DNA from: VXYL01 sp965243095 | Lineage (GTDB): Bacteria > Pseudomonadota > Gammaproteobacteria > Pseudomonadales > Azotimanducaceae | Direction: 5' to 3' | NCBI GenBank assembly: GCA_965243095.1 | Contig: OZ251530.1 | Location: 1,984,001 to 2,048,000 of the forward strand | DNA length: 64,000 nt | In this document: piece after piece, positions 34,102 through 42,713 of the stretch | Numbering within the stretch: position 1 is the first letter of the stretch | How the letters are laid out: every line of letters starts with the position of its first letter | Notes under the pieces: model-generated | What the model saw: the letters and a program-made list of their open reading frames with translations, nothing else | Told to the model about the DNA's origin: nothing | The model's database searches: none | Made by a program: the position numbers and the translations under genes

Positions 34102-35418
34102 TTGAACGAACAAGCGGGTACCACTATTGGGCGGCTTCGCCAGCGAGCTCGGCGCTGGTGTTTGGCAGTGGCCTTCTTTGTCATACGGCTAACCACCTAT
34201 CCTTTCCGGTTGGTGGCATTCGTACTGGCACGTCTCGTCTACCTGGTCGCGGCGATCTTCCCGCTCTTGATACTGGCGGCGGCAACACTCGCGGCCATCG
34301 CTTGGATTGCGCAGCGTCGCGGTGAGGCTTGGTCTGCTGTCGATGCATACCTCGCGAACGTCTTTGGGAGTGGCGATCAAGCGCAATTGGTCGGGCTTTT
34401 TGCTAGCGTCGGGCTCTTCGGATGGGCTTTGAAGACCCTCGGCAAGGCGGCATGGGACGAACTCCACAAAATAGTCGGTTTGTCTTGGAAGGCGTTGAAC
34501 GCCAAATGGTGGCCTCCGTTCAAGATCAAAGAAAACCTCGAAGTCTGGCAGCAATTGCGTGTTTCCCCTCCGAAGCCTCCGGAGTTGTTTCGCGAGTCGT
34601 TCCAATCCTCCGCGAAGCTGGCGCTGGTCACCCTTGCCACAATACCCATCTTGTTGGTGCTTATTCCAAAAGACGAAGAGCTCCCTACTGACGAACGGAT
34701 GCACGTTGTCGTCACCGATGTCAGCGAGGCGTTTGCGAGCAAGATCTACCTGCGGGAAGGTGCCGTGTTCTCGCTGTTGCACTCGAAGAACGCGAAGATG
34801 AGCCCACCGGACTCTGGGCAAGGCGTGTGTTTGGACGGTGCCGCCCTCGACTGGCTAATCCAGTTCAAGGCGGCCGTGAAGCAGTGCATGATGGAATCCG
34901 AGCAGGAGCCGGAATGTGCAGAAGCGGGCAAGCCCTGTCCGGTCTTGGAGGTGGCGGGATACGCCAGCATCGCCCCGGAACGCGCCGACAAGCTAGCGAA
35001 GGAACTCTGTCAGGCCGCGCCAGCAGGCAAGACGTTCAACTGCAAGGTCGCCAATCTGCGCGCTCTTGCGGTGGGCGAGTTCCTCGCGGCAAAGAACGAT
35101 AAGGAGTCGTACAAGTGGTTGTGTCCGGATGATGATCAGGAGGCATATTGGCGGGCGACGGTGTGTCCGGCGGAAGATTGCCCGGATGGAGACGGCCTCG
35201 ATCCGAGCTATGTTTATCGGACCATCCATACGAGTGACCCCAAAAAGTCGATTGACATTCGTGTGCGTCAATGGGCCAGCGAAGAAGACATGCAGTCAGG
35301 CAAGCCCGCGGCTGATGGTGAAATGCCGGATCAACGTCGTTATCGAGTCGAAGTGCTGAATCGGGCTGTCCATATCAATGTACTGAAGGACTTTTGTGAA
35401 AAAGAACCTACGCGCTAG
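34102..35418 (+). CDS. Membrane protein of unknown function with OmpA-like C-terminal region
   Basis: The 438-residue protein has hydrophobic segments at about 20-70, 88-110 and 172-187, then a soluble C-terminal part. Residues 285-345 read PVLEVAGYASIAPERADKLAKEL and NLRALAVGEFLAAK, a spacing like the peptidoglycan-binding OmpA domain (GYAS…N..RA..V..fL). Several Cys pairs lie in this part (CPDDD, CPAEDCPDG). Start TTG 34102 has no clear ribosome site. Base composition is much lower in GC (30 of 60 in the line at 34621), suggesting recent arrival with the neighbouring accessory genes. It follows the LRR gene by 75 bases. Confidence 0.65.
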   Translation: MNEQAGTTIGRLRQRARRWCLAVAFFVIRLTTYPFRLVAFVLARLVYLVAAIFPLLILAAATLAAIAWIAQRRGEAWSAVDAYLANVFGSGDQAQLVGLFASVGLFGWALKTLGKAAWDELHKIVGLSWKALNAKWWPPFKIKENLEVWQQLRVSPPKPPELFRESFQSSAKLALVTLATIPILLVLIPKDEELPTDERMHVVVTDVSEAFASKIYLREGAVFSLLHSKNAKMSPPDSGQGVCLDGAALDWLIQFKAAVKQCMMESEQEPECAEAGKPCPVLEVAGYASIAPERADKLAKELCQAAPAGKTFNCKVANLRALAVGEFLAAKNDKESYKWLCPDDDQEAYWRATVCPAEDCPDGDGLDPSYVYRTIHTSDPKKSIDIRVRQWASEEDMQSGKPAADGEMPDQRRYRVEVLNRAVHINVLKDFCEKEPTR

Positions 35419-35430
35419 TCGACAATCCGG

Positions 35431-35766
35431 CTAATCCTTGCTCCTCCGGTCGTGGCGCGCGCCGCCCCAAGCGACGAGTCTGGCCACCCCGTAGATCACC
35501 AACACCAGCACCGTGGCGAGCAAGAGCAGCGCCAGCGGCGGGCGTGGGTTGGCGGCTTCCTCAAGGAAGCTGCGGAAGAAGAACACGACGAACGCCGGGG
35601 AGATGTGGCCCTCCGCGACGGGGAACGGGGTTGCCGCCCATACCAGCACCAAGCCCGCGGCCAGCCAGCGCAGCCGTTGCCAGCGGCGCATGGCCACGAG
35701 CAGGAGTGTCGCCGCGCCGAGGGCCGTGGCCACGATCAGGAACCAAGCGATGAATTGGTCGGTCAT
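35431..35766 (-). CDS. Small membrane protein
   Basis: The 111-residue protein has three hydrophobic stretches (FIAWFLIVATALGAATLLLV, WLAAGLVLVWAATPF and LALLLLATVLVLVIYGVARL) and a basic tail. Its ATG overlaps the TGA of ycgN, so it is the last gene of the dnaX-recR-rnd-ycgN run. No family is recognised. Confidence 0.75.
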   Translation of the reverse strand: MTDQFIAWFLIVATALGAATLLLVAMRRWQRLRWLAAGLVLVWAATPFPVAEGHISPAFVVFFFRSFLEEAANPRPPLALLLLATVLVLVIYGVARLVAWGGARHDRRSKD

Positions 35767-36323
35767 TTGTTTGGCGGCGGTTGCTCGTCGGCATCCACCC
35801 AGCGGACGACGTATTGATCCAGCGCCTCGTTGGGGTGTACGTCGTCTTCCGAGACGACGTTGCCGCGCACGCTGATGCCGGCTTGCGCCACGGTTTGCGG
35901 ATCGCCGGAGACCAGCGGGTGCCACCAGGCGAGGCCGCGGCCTTCGTGGACGCGGCGGTAGGCGCAGCTCTTTGGCAGCCAGCGCATGCGGGGCAGGGAG
36001 TCCGGATTGATGGGCAGGCAATCGGAGACCAGCTTGTGCCGATGCTTGTAGTTGCGGCAGCGGCAGGTGTCGTGGTCGAGCAGGCGGCAAACCACCGAGG
36101 TGGGGTGGATGGCGCCGGTGTCGGCGTCCTCGAGTTTCAGGACGCAGCAGCGGCCGCAGCCGTCGCAGAGGGATTCCCACTCGGCGTGGGTCATCTCCGC
36201 CAACGTCTTGCGTTCCCAGAACGGCTGTTGCCGCTCGCCGGACGTTTCCGCTGGCGGGTCGGGCCGTTGGCCGCGCCGACGGGTGCCGAGGCCAGCGAGG
36301 AAGCGCCCGGCCGCCGTCACCAT
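35763..36323 (-). CDS. YcgN/UPF0260 family cysteine-cluster protein
   Basis: The 186-residue protein has the family body PFWERKTLAEMTHAEWESLCDGCGRCCVLKLEDADTG, then CRLLDHDTCRCRNYKHR and WLPKSCAYRRVHEGRGLAWWHPLVSG; the eight cysteines would bind a metal cluster. Function is unknown. About 35 residues before PFW are an N-terminal extension not found in E. coli YcgN; they overlap the end of rnd by 7 bases. A decayed duplicate of exactly this 5' part lies at 29808-29945. Confidence 0.88.
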   Translation of the reverse strand: MVTAAGRFLAGLGTRRRGQRPDPPAETSGERQQPFWERKTLAEMTHAEWESLCDGCGRCCVLKLEDADTGAIHPTSVVCRLLDHDTCRCRNYKHRHKLVSDCLPINPDSLPRMRWLPKSCAYRRVHEGRGLAWWHPLVSGDPQTVAQAGISVRGNVVSEDDVHPNEALDQYVVRWVDADEQPPPNK

Positions 36324-37537
36324 TCCGCCGCCAACACTTCGTGGAAGGCGTCGCCGATGATGGCGTGGCGCCAGCCGTTGAGACGCTCCGGCAGCGCGCC
36401 GTGTTCGCGGTGGTGGCGGATGGCGGCTTCCACGTCGCGCTTGCCGGCCAATAGCGAAGGCGCAACTTGCAACCGCTCCGCCTCGCGCACGGCGATGTCG
36501 CGGAGCGCCTTCGCCACGGCGCCGGCGCGGGCGCTCAGCGGGCGCGGTTCACGCGGCGGCGGGTCGGCGTCGTCCACGCCGCGCTGGTGCGCCTCCACCA
36601 ACGCCGCGGCGTAGCGGCGGGCCGAGCGTTTCGGCAGCACCTTGGCCACGTCTTCCTCGCGCAGGGATGGCCAGCGCGCCATGGTGAACAGCGCCTCGTC
36701 GCGCACCGTCCAAGCGCGCGGCAGGTCACGGTGGCGGGCTTCGCGCTCGCGCCACGTCACCAAGCTGCGCAGCACGGCGAGCTCCGGCGGCTTCAAGCGC
36801 CACACGCCTTTGACGTTGCGGTACCAACGCTCCGGGGGTTCCGGCGGCGTGGTCAGCACACGGCGCATGTCCTCCGCGAACCACTCCATGCGACCCCCTT
36901 CCACCAACGCTTCACGTTGCGCTTGCCAGATGGGTTTGAGGTAGGCGACGTCCAAGCGCGCGTATTCCAGCTGCGCGGCGCTGAGCGGGCGGCGCAGCCA
37001 GTTCGAGCGCGTCTCCTGCTTGCCGAGGCGAACGCCCAGATAGTGCTCCACCAACGCGGCGTAGCTGGCGGAAGGCGTGGACGAGAGGAACGCATGCGCG
37101 AGCTGCGTGTCCACCACGGAGCGCGGGCACACGTCCAAATGGTGCGCCATCACCTCCAAATCCTCGGAGCAGGAATGTACGATCTTCGTGCGCTCGGCAT
37201 CCAGCAGCAGCGCTTTCAAGGCGGCGAAGGACGCCGGCGCGGCGGCGTCGATCAGCGCCACGCCCGCATCGCCGGCGAGTTGGTAGAGGGCGGCGATGGG
37301 ATGGAAGGTGCGGATGCGCAGGAACTCGGTGTCCACGCCCACCTCGCCGCCGAGCGCAGCCACGCAGGCGGCGATGGCCTCGTCGCCGGCAAGCAGATCG
37401 GCTTCGGCAACGCCGCCATCCGCCCCGGCGCCGACCTCCGAGGCGGCCGAAGGCTCTCCGCGCTCAGCCAACGGCGCGGCGACCTTGCAGGGCGTGGGCG
37501 ATGGTGCCGCCGTCGATGTACTCGAGCTCGCCGCCAA
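36317..37537 (-). CDS. rnd: Ribonuclease D
   Basis: The enzyme is a 3'-5' exoribonuclease for tRNA 3' ends. DEDDy residues are seen in GVDTEFLRIRTFHP, HSCSEDLEVMAHH, VVDTQLAHAF and LEYARLDVAYLKPIW. Two HRDC-like helical domains follow (EVAVLRSLVTWREREAR and onward). The N-terminal 35-40 residues (MAASSSTSTAAPSP…) overlap the recR 3' end and are low-complexity; TTG 37471 is a more likely start. Length is slightly above that of E. coli RNase D. Confidence 0.92.
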   Translation of the reverse strand: MAASSSTSTAAPSPTPCKVAAPLAERGEPSAASEVGAGADGGVAEADLLAGDEAIAACVAALGGEVGVDTEFLRIRTFHPIAALYQLAGDAGVALIDAAAPASFAALKALLLDAERTKIVHSCSEDLEVMAHHLDVCPRSVVDTQLAHAFLSSTPSASYAALVEHYLGVRLGKQETRSNWLRRPLSAAQLEYARLDVAYLKPIWQAQREALVEGGRMEWFAEDMRRVLTTPPEPPERWYRNVKGVWRLKPPELAVLRSLVTWREREARHRDLPRAWTVRDEALFTMARWPSLREEDVAKVLPKRSARRYAAALVEAHQRGVDDADPPPREPRPLSARAGAVAKALRDIAVREAERLQVAPSLLAGKRDVEAAIRHHREHGALPERLNGWRHAIIGDAFHEVLAAEW

Positions 37538-38066
37538 GCGGCACGCCGTGGGCGATGCGCGTCACCTCGGCGCCGCTGGCGCGCAGCGACTCCTTGATGT
37601 AGTGCGCGGTGGCTTCGCCCTCCACCGTGGGGTTGGTGGCGAGAATCACCTCGGTGGCGCCGGCGTCGCGCACATGCTCCGGCAAGGCGTGCAGGCCGAG
37701 TTCCTCCGGCCCCACGCCGTCGATGGGCGAGAGGCGCCCGTGCAACACGTAGTAGCGCCCGCTGAAGCCGCCGGCTTGTTCGATGGCCACGATGTCCGAG
37801 GGCGACTCCACCACGCACAGCGCCGCGGCGTCGCGGCGCGGATTGGCGCAGATGGCGCACAACTCGGTCTCGGTGAGCGTGCGGCAGGAACGGCAGCGGC
37901 GCACTTGTTCGACGGCGTCGCGCAACGCCGCGGCCAGCGCCTGGGCGCCGGCGCGGTTGTGTTGCAGCAGGTGCAGCGCGGTGCGCGTCGCGGTCTTCGG
38001 GCCAACGCCCGGCTGCGCCTGCAGCGCCTCGATGAGGCGGTCGATGAGCGGGCTGATGCGCATCAC
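37464..38066 (-). CDS. recR: Recombination mediator RecR
   Basis: The 200-residue protein begins with the helix-hairpin-helix (IDRLIEALQAQPGVGPKTATRTALHLL), then the zinc finger CRSCRTLTETELCAIC and a Toprim domain with CVVESPSDIVAIEQAG and ATNPTVEGEATAHYI. It loads RecA at gaps with RecF/RecO. Its ATG overlaps the end of the ybaB gene (ATGA). Confidence 0.97.
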   Translation of the reverse strand: MMRISPLIDRLIEALQAQPGVGPKTATRTALHLLQHNRAGAQALAAALRDAVEQVRRCRSCRTLTETELCAICANPRRDAAALCVVESPSDIVAIEQAGGFSGRYYVLHGRLSPIDGVGPEELGLHALPEHVRDAGATEVILATNPTVEGEATAHYIKESLRASGAEVTRIAHGVPLGGELEYIDGGTIAHALQGRRAVG

Positions 38067-38395
38067 ATGGGCGGGCCGCCGGGCATGCCCGGCAGACCGC
38101 CCGGCAGGCCGATTTGCTTGGCGACCTCGCCCATCCGCTCCTGCTGCGCCTCGGCCACGCGCCGCGTCGCGTCGTTGATGGCGGCTTGGATGAGGTCTTG
38201 CAACATCGTGCGCTCTTCAACCAATGCGGACAGCTCGATGTCCACGCGCAACGCCTCGTAGTTGCCGTTGAGCGTGATCTTCACCAAACCGCCGCCGCTT
38301 TCGCCGGTGACGCGCAGGGTCTTCATTCCTTCGCGGGCGTCCTGCATTTGCTGCTGCATGTCGCGCGCGCGTTTGAGCATCTCTTCGAGCTTCAA
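38063..38395 (-). CDS. ybaB: YbaB/EbfC family nucleoid-associated protein
   Basis: The 110-residue protein shows MKLEEMLKRARDMQQQMQDAREGMKTLRVTGESGGGLVKITLNGNYEALRVDIE, the DNA-binding tweezer fold of YbaB, and a Gly/Pro/Met-rich tail (LPGGLPGMPGGPP). Its place between dnaX and recR is highly conserved in proteobacteria. The gap to dnaX is 13 bases. Confidence 0.95.
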   Translation of the reverse strand: MKLEEMLKRARDMQQQMQDAREGMKTLRVTGESGGGLVKITLNGNYEALRVDIELSALVEERTMLQDLIQAAINDATRRVAEAQQERMGEVAKQIGLPGGLPGMPGGPPM

Positions 38396-38408
38396 GTGTC
38401 TCTCCTTG

Positions 38409-40079
38409 TCAATCTGCGCCGGAGGCCGCGGCCGGCTGTGACGGCTCCGCCGACACCACCCTCGCGCCGAATTCGCGGATGAGCGTCTGCACCACCGGTT
38501 CGCCGCCCAACGCGGCCTCGGCCGCGGCGCGGCGTTCTTTCCGCAAGCGCGCCTCGCGCGCCGCCGGCGTTTCCGTCGCGGGCTCGCCGAACCGCCACTC
38601 CAAGCGTACTTGCCGGCCCTCGAAACCGGCGGCCAAGCGCTCCACTTCCGCTCGCTGCTTGTCGTTCAACAGCGTCTCGTGCGCTGTTTCGACGAGGATC
38701 GTCCATGCGCCCGGGGAACGCTCCACCAGATTGGCGTTGTTCAAGATCATGGCCGTGACGCCCTTGGGCGCCATCTTGGCCACCATCTCGTGCCAGGCTT
38801 CGGACGACTTCTCGGGCCCGGGCGCAGCGGCTTCGGCCGGGGCGACAGCCGATGCCGGCGGGCGGGGCGGGGCAGCGGCCGGTTGCGCCGGTGGCTTGGC
38901 TTCCGGCCGGGCGGTGGCGCGGCTGGCGGCGGGTGGCGGCGATGTGTCCTGCACGGGCGCGGGCGCACTTGCGGGCGCGTCGCCGCGGGTTTTCTCGACG
39001 GGTTGTTCGCCTGCTTCCGGCTCGAACGAAGCCAAGCGGATGAGCGTCATGTCGAAGCCCACCTTGGCGTCCGGCGCGAACTCGATGTCGCGCCCACCCA
39101 TGAGCGCGATCTGGTAGTAGAGCTGCAGATCCTCGGCGCTGAACGCGCCCTTCAAGCGTTCGTGGGGCGCGGCCGGCGCCACGCGGAGTTCCGCCGCCAC
39201 CGCCAAATCGTGAAACGCCCGCTGCAATTGGCCAAGCACCGTGGGCAAATCCACCGAACGCGCCGCCAAATCGTCCCCGGCGGCGAGCAGGCGCGCGCTG
39301 TCCTTGGCCGCCAAGGCGTCCAGCAAGGCGCCCACCTCGTCGCGGCCGGCGATGCCCAGCATGTCGCTCACGCTCGCCGCCCGCACCGCGCCACCGCCGT
39401 GGGAAATGGCCTGATCGGTGATGGAGAGCGCATCGCGCATGCTGCCGGCGGCGGCGCCGGCGATGATGCCGAGCGCCTCCGGCTCGGCTTCCACGGATTC
39501 CGCCTGCAACACCTTGCCTAGCTGCTCCCCGATCACTTCCGGCAGCATGTTTTTCAAGTGGAACTGCAGGCAGCGCGACAGCACCGTGACGGGGATTTTC
39601 TTCGCCTCGGTGGTGGCGAGCAGGAACTTGACGTGCTCCGGCGGCTCCTCCAGCGTCTTCAACAGGGCGTTGAAACTGTGCCCGGTGAGCATGTGTACTT
39701 CGTCGATGAGATACGCCTTGAAGCGGCCTTGGCCGGGCAGGAACTGCGCGTTGCTGAGCAGCTCGCGGGTGTCGTCCACGCCGGTGCGCGAGGCGGCGTC
39801 CACCTCCACGAGGTCGAGAAAGCGGCCGGCGGCGATGGCGGCACAGGCGTCGCACGCGCCGCAGGGCGTGGAGGTGATGCCCTTCTCGCAGTTGAAGCAG
39901 GCCGCGAGGATGCGTGCCAGCGTCGTCTTGCCGACGCCGCGGGTGCCGGTGAACAGGTAGGCGTGGTGCAGCCGCTCGTTGTCCAGCGCGTTGGAAAGCG
40001 CCCGCACCACCGGCGCCTGGCCCACCACGTCCGCGAAGGTGCGCGGGCGGTACTTTCGCGCCAACACCAGATAACTCAT
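38409..40079 (-). CDS. dnaX: DNA polymerase III subunit tau/gamma
   Basis: The 556-residue clamp-loader ATPase starts MSYLVLARKYRPRTFADVVGQAPVVRALSNAL, with Walker A GTRGVGKTTLAR, a four-Cys zinc site (CFNCEKGITSTPCGACDAC), DEXX-like LIDEVHML and sensor 1 region LLATTEAKKIPVTVLSRCLQF. Residues about 370-430 are a Pro/Ala-rich linker leading to a tau domain that should bind DnaE and DnaB. A slippery sequence for making gamma is not obvious. Confidence 0.97.
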   Translation of the reverse strand: MSYLVLARKYRPRTFADVVGQAPVVRALSNALDNERLHHAYLFTGTRGVGKTTLARILAACFNCEKGITSTPCGACDACAAIAAGRFLDLVEVDAASRTGVDDTRELLSNAQFLPGQGRFKAYLIDEVHMLTGHSFNALLKTLEEPPEHVKFLLATTEAKKIPVTVLSRCLQFHLKNMLPEVIGEQLGKVLQAESVEAEPEALGIIAGAAAGSMRDALSITDQAISHGGGAVRAASVSDMLGIAGRDEVGALLDALAAKDSARLLAAGDDLAARSVDLPTVLGQLQRAFHDLAVAAELRVAPAAPHERLKGAFSAEDLQLYYQIALMGGRDIEFAPDAKVGFDMTLIRLASFEPEAGEQPVEKTRGDAPASAPAPVQDTSPPPAASRATARPEAKPPAQPAAAPPRPPASAVAPAEAAAPGPEKSSEAWHEMVAKMAPKGVTAMILNNANLVERSPGAWTILVETAHETLLNDKQRAEVERLAAGFEGRQVRLEWRFGEPATETPAAREARLRKERRAAAEAALGGEPVVQTLIREFGARVVSAEPSQPAAASGAD

Positions 40080-40090
40080 GATGGGCGGGG

Positions 40091-40792
40091 ATGGTAACGC
40101 AACGCTTGGGCGACTTCCTGATCATCGGCCACCGCGGCGCCGCCGGCCTCGAGCCGGAGAACACGCTGGCGGCCTTCCGCGAAGCTGTCCGCCTCGGCGT
40201 GGACGGCGTGGAGCTGGACGTGCGCTGCGTGGGCGACGAGTTGGTGGTGTTCCACGACGACCAGCTAGACCGCACCACGGACGGCCACGGCGCACTGGCG
40301 GGCGCGGACTTCGACACGGTTCGCCACCTGGACGCGGGACACGGCGAGCGCGTGCCAACGCTGGCGGAGGTGCTGGGGGTGGTGCCGGAGGAGGTGCTGG
40401 TCAATGTGGAGTTGAAGGGGCCCGGCACCGCGGCGCCGGCGGCACGGCAGCTCTCGCGCCTTTCGCGGCGGCTGTTGGTTTCGTCGTTCGATCACGAGCG
40501 CTTGCGCGCGTTCCGCGCCGGCTGCCCACGCACGCCAGTGGCGTCTTTGGTGGGCAGGTGGTCGAGCGACTTGGAGACGCTGGCCCGCTCGCTGAACGCT
40601 TGGAGCGTGAATCTGGCCTCGCGCATCGTCACCCCCGCCCGCGTGGCCGCGATACACGGATGGGGATGCCGCTGCCTCGTTTTCACCGTGAACACCCGCC
40701 GCCGCGCCGAACGCCTGCGCACGGTGGGCGTGGACGGCGTGTTCACAGACTACCCGAACAGGCTCTTGCAAGCGTTCGCACGAAAGGAATGA
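40091..40792 (+). CDS. Glycerophosphodiester phosphodiesterase
   Basis: The 233-residue protein has the GDPD signature FLIIGHRGAAGLEPENTLAAFREAV, GVDGVELDVRCVGDELVVFHDDQLDRTTDGHG (metal Glu/Asp and His) and ends VNTRRRAERLRTVGVDGVFTDYPNRLL. It hydrolyses glycerophosphodiesters to glycerol 3-phosphate and the alcohol, like UgpQ. No signal peptide is visible, so it is cytoplasmic. It diverges from dnaX with only 11 bases between start codons. Confidence 0.92.
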   Translation: MVTQRLGDFLIIGHRGAAGLEPENTLAAFREAVRLGVDGVELDVRCVGDELVVFHDDQLDRTTDGHGALAGADFDTVRHLDAGHGERVPTLAEVLGVVPEEVLVNVELKGPGTAAPAARQLSRLSRRLLVSSFDHERLRAFRAGCPRTPVASLVGRWSSDLETLARSLNAWSVNLASRIVTPARVAAIHGWGCRCLVFTVNTRRRAERLRTVGVDGVFTDYPNRLLQAFARKE

Positions 40793-40834
40793 CGGACTCC
40801 TCCGGAGCCAGACCCGGTGGAGTATCGAGGGAGC

Positions 40835-41527
40835 TTACGCGCCGATCTTGGCGAATTCGCGGTGTAGGTCGTAGTGCTCGGAGGTGACGAAGTGTTCGAT
40901 TCGGCGCAGGCGCTGCTCTAGTTCGGCGAAGCGGGCGAGCAAGGCGGGTAGGGTCGGCGGCGCGGGCGGGGCGTCTGCGGCGAAGCCGTGGGCGGGCGTT
41001 GGTTCCGCGTGGGATTGGTTGTCGGCGAATTGGTGGCCGGCGCGCCTTGCGGCGGCTTCCGTCGCCGGCTCGGTGTCCATGATGAAGGCCGCCGCGATGT
41101 AGGCGACGAGGGCGACGCCTTGGGTGGCCAAGATCAGCGCCACCATCGCAAGCCGCAGGACGAAGGGTTCGAGGCCGTAGAGGTTGGCGATGCCGGCGCA
41201 GACGCCGCACACCTTGCCTTCGCCGCCGCTGCGGGGCGTGCGGTAGAGCTTGCGCGAACGCGGCTTGTTCGACCAAAGCCACAGGGGTTGGCGCTGGTAG
41301 TGGGGCGGTGTTGTCCGCGTGGTGGCGTCGAAAGCCGCGGCGTTTTCGCGTTCCGCTTGCGCCCGCAGTCGGGCCGCCATGTGCTCCAAGTGCTGGATGG
41401 CTTGCTCGCGCGCCGCGGCGCCCAGTTCCTGCACCGCCGCTTCCATGCGGGCGTTGGCTTCGCGCATGTTAGGGCGTTCTTCGCCGGCGCCGCCCGGGCG
41501 CTTGCCGTGGTTGGTGGATTCGGTCAC
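40835..41527 (-). CDS. pspC: PspC-domain phage-shock protein
   Basis: From GTG 41527, preceded by GGAGG, the protein is 230 residues. Residues about 20-70 are a helical, charged N-terminal part; the PspC domain begins at KLYRTPRSGGEGKVCGVCAGIANLYGLEPFVLRLAMVALILATQGVALVAYIAAAFIM, with a membrane span. A C-terminal coiled coil (LLARFAELEQRLRRIEHFV) follows. The N-terminal extension before PspC is longer than in E. coli. It is the last gene of pspA-pspB-pspC. Confidence 0.9.
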   Translation of the reverse strand: MTESTNHGKRPGGAGEERPNMREANARMEAAVQELGAAAREQAIQHLEHMAARLRAQAERENAAAFDATTRTTPPHYQRQPLWLWSNKPRSRKLYRTPRSGGEGKVCGVCAGIANLYGLEPFVLRLAMVALILATQGVALVAYIAAAFIMDTEPATEAAARRAGHQFADNQSHAEPTPAHGFAADAPPAPPTLPALLARFAELEQRLRRIEHFVTSEHYDLHREFAKIGA

Positions 41528-41540
41528 CGTCGCCTCCGCT

Positions 41541-41798
41541 TCAAACGCGCCCGCCGTCTTGGCCCGCTGCTCGACGCCAGTTTGGCGTCTCGGCGTCCAA
41601 GATGGATTCCAAAGCGGCGATGCGGTCGCGCATCGCCACCTCGGCCTCGGCAAGGCGTTGCAACTCGGTGTGTTCCTCGTTGGCGAGCGTTTTGGCCGAG
41701 CGCTTCTTCCCCAAAAAGCGCATGGTGATCCAGATCGGCGCCACGAAGACCATGAAGACCAACGCCAACAGCATGAGCATCCATACGACATTTTCCAT
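41541..41798 (-). CDS. pspB: PspB-like phage-shock protein
   Basis: The 85-residue protein has one N-terminal span (MENVVWMLMLLALVFMVFVAPIWITMRFLG) followed by a charged leucine-zipper-like helix, LANEEHTELQRLAEAEVAMRDRIAALESIL. Length and order between pspA and pspC agree with PspB, the partner that with PspC senses membrane stress and draws PspA away from PspF. Confidence 0.88.
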   Translation of the reverse strand: MENVVWMLMLLALVFMVFVAPIWITMRFLGKKRSAKTLANEEHTELQRLAEAEVAMRDRIAALESILDAETPNWRRAAGQDGGRV

Positions 41799-41836
41799 TA
41801 CCGTCGTCCTTCTTCCGCAATGGCGTTAGCTTGCGC

Positions 41837-42535
41837 TCAGTCCATGCCCTCGGCGGCGGGCTTGCTGGCTGCCGCGCCACCGGCTTGCACCCGCGCCTTG
41901 AGCTTGCGCAGTTCGTCGTCCACCGATTCGTCCACCGCCAACTCGTCGATCTGGTCCTTCAACGTGCGTTGGCCGACGTCCCAGGATTCCACTTGGCCTT
42001 CGAGATCGTCGATTTTGCGCTCGTACTGCTCGAAGCGCGCCATGGCGTCGTCGATGTTGTGGTCGTTGAGCTGACGCCGCACGCCGAGGCGGGTCTTGGC
42101 CGCTTGGCCGCGCAGCACGATGGAGGCTTCCCGCGCCTTGGCGTCCTTGATCTTCTGCTGCAAGGCGTGGATGTCCTGGTTCAGCTTGGCCAAGGTCTCG
42201 TCCAACACGGTCAGCTCCGCGTCCACGGTGGCCACCGCTTCGTCGGCCTTGGACTTCTCCACCAGCGCGGCGCGCGCCAAGTCGTCGCGGTCTTTGGAGA
42301 TGGCGAGTTCCGCCTTGCCTTCCCAACCCGCGGCTTCGCCGGCGAGCCGTTCGCGGCGGCGGGCGAGTTCCTTCTTGTCGGCGATGGCGCGGGCGGACGT
42401 GGTGCGCACTTCCACCAAGGTGTCCTCCATCTCGCCGATGATGAGACGCACCATCTTCTCCGGGTCTTCCGCCTTGTCCAGCAAGGCGTTGATGTTGGAG
42501 TTGACGATGTCCGTGATGCGGGAAAATACGCTCAT
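41837..42535 (-). CDS. pspA: Phage-shock protein A
   Basis: The 232-residue protein opens MSVFSRITDIVNSNINALLDKAEDPEKMVRLIIGEMEDTLVEVR, the PspA/IM30 N-terminus, and continues as an almost uninterrupted coiled coil. It binds stressed inner membrane and inhibits PspF. The ATG at 42535 follows GGAGG; upstream in-frame codons lie in the promoter region. A sigma-54 promoter precedes it. Confidence 0.95.
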   Translation of the reverse strand: MSVFSRITDIVNSNINALLDKAEDPEKMVRLIIGEMEDTLVEVRTTSARAIADKKELARRRERLAGEAAGWEGKAELAISKDRDDLARAALVEKSKADEAVATVDAELTVLDETLAKLNQDIHALQQKIKDAKAREASIVLRGQAAKTRLGVRRQLNDHNIDDAMARFEQYERKIDDLEGQVESWDVGQRTLKDQIDELAVDESVDDELRKLKARVQAGGAAASKPAAEGMD

Positions 42536-42576
42536 GGCGTTTGCCTCCACGTTTGGTTGCCTTCGCCCGCCTTGAA

Positions 42577-42592
42577 AACAAGAATCGTGCCA
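42577..42592 (-). promoter_or_regulatory. Sigma-54 promoter of pspABC
   Basis: On the minus strand TGGCACG (42592-42586), four bases, then TTGTT (42581-42577) match the -24/-12 consensus TGGCACGN4TTGCW in all but one base. It lies about 40 bases before the pspA start, in the divergent gap with pspF, as in other psp loci. An inverted repeat ATTG-AATTA-CAAT at 42617-42629 could be part of the PspF upstream site; that is a guess. Confidence 0.85.
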
Positions 42593-42713
42593 ATAGGCCA
42601 AGTCAACACCGTATGCAATTGAATTACAATCGTTTTTTCCTTCGCACACGCAGGCGAACGGCGCCGCGAAGCCGTGGCGAATCCGGCCAACAATTGGCTT
42701 AGAATCTCCGCGC

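Noticed and set aside
38409..40079. Programmed frameshift in dnaX
   Set aside because: No A-AAA-AAG type slippery run was found in the linker region.
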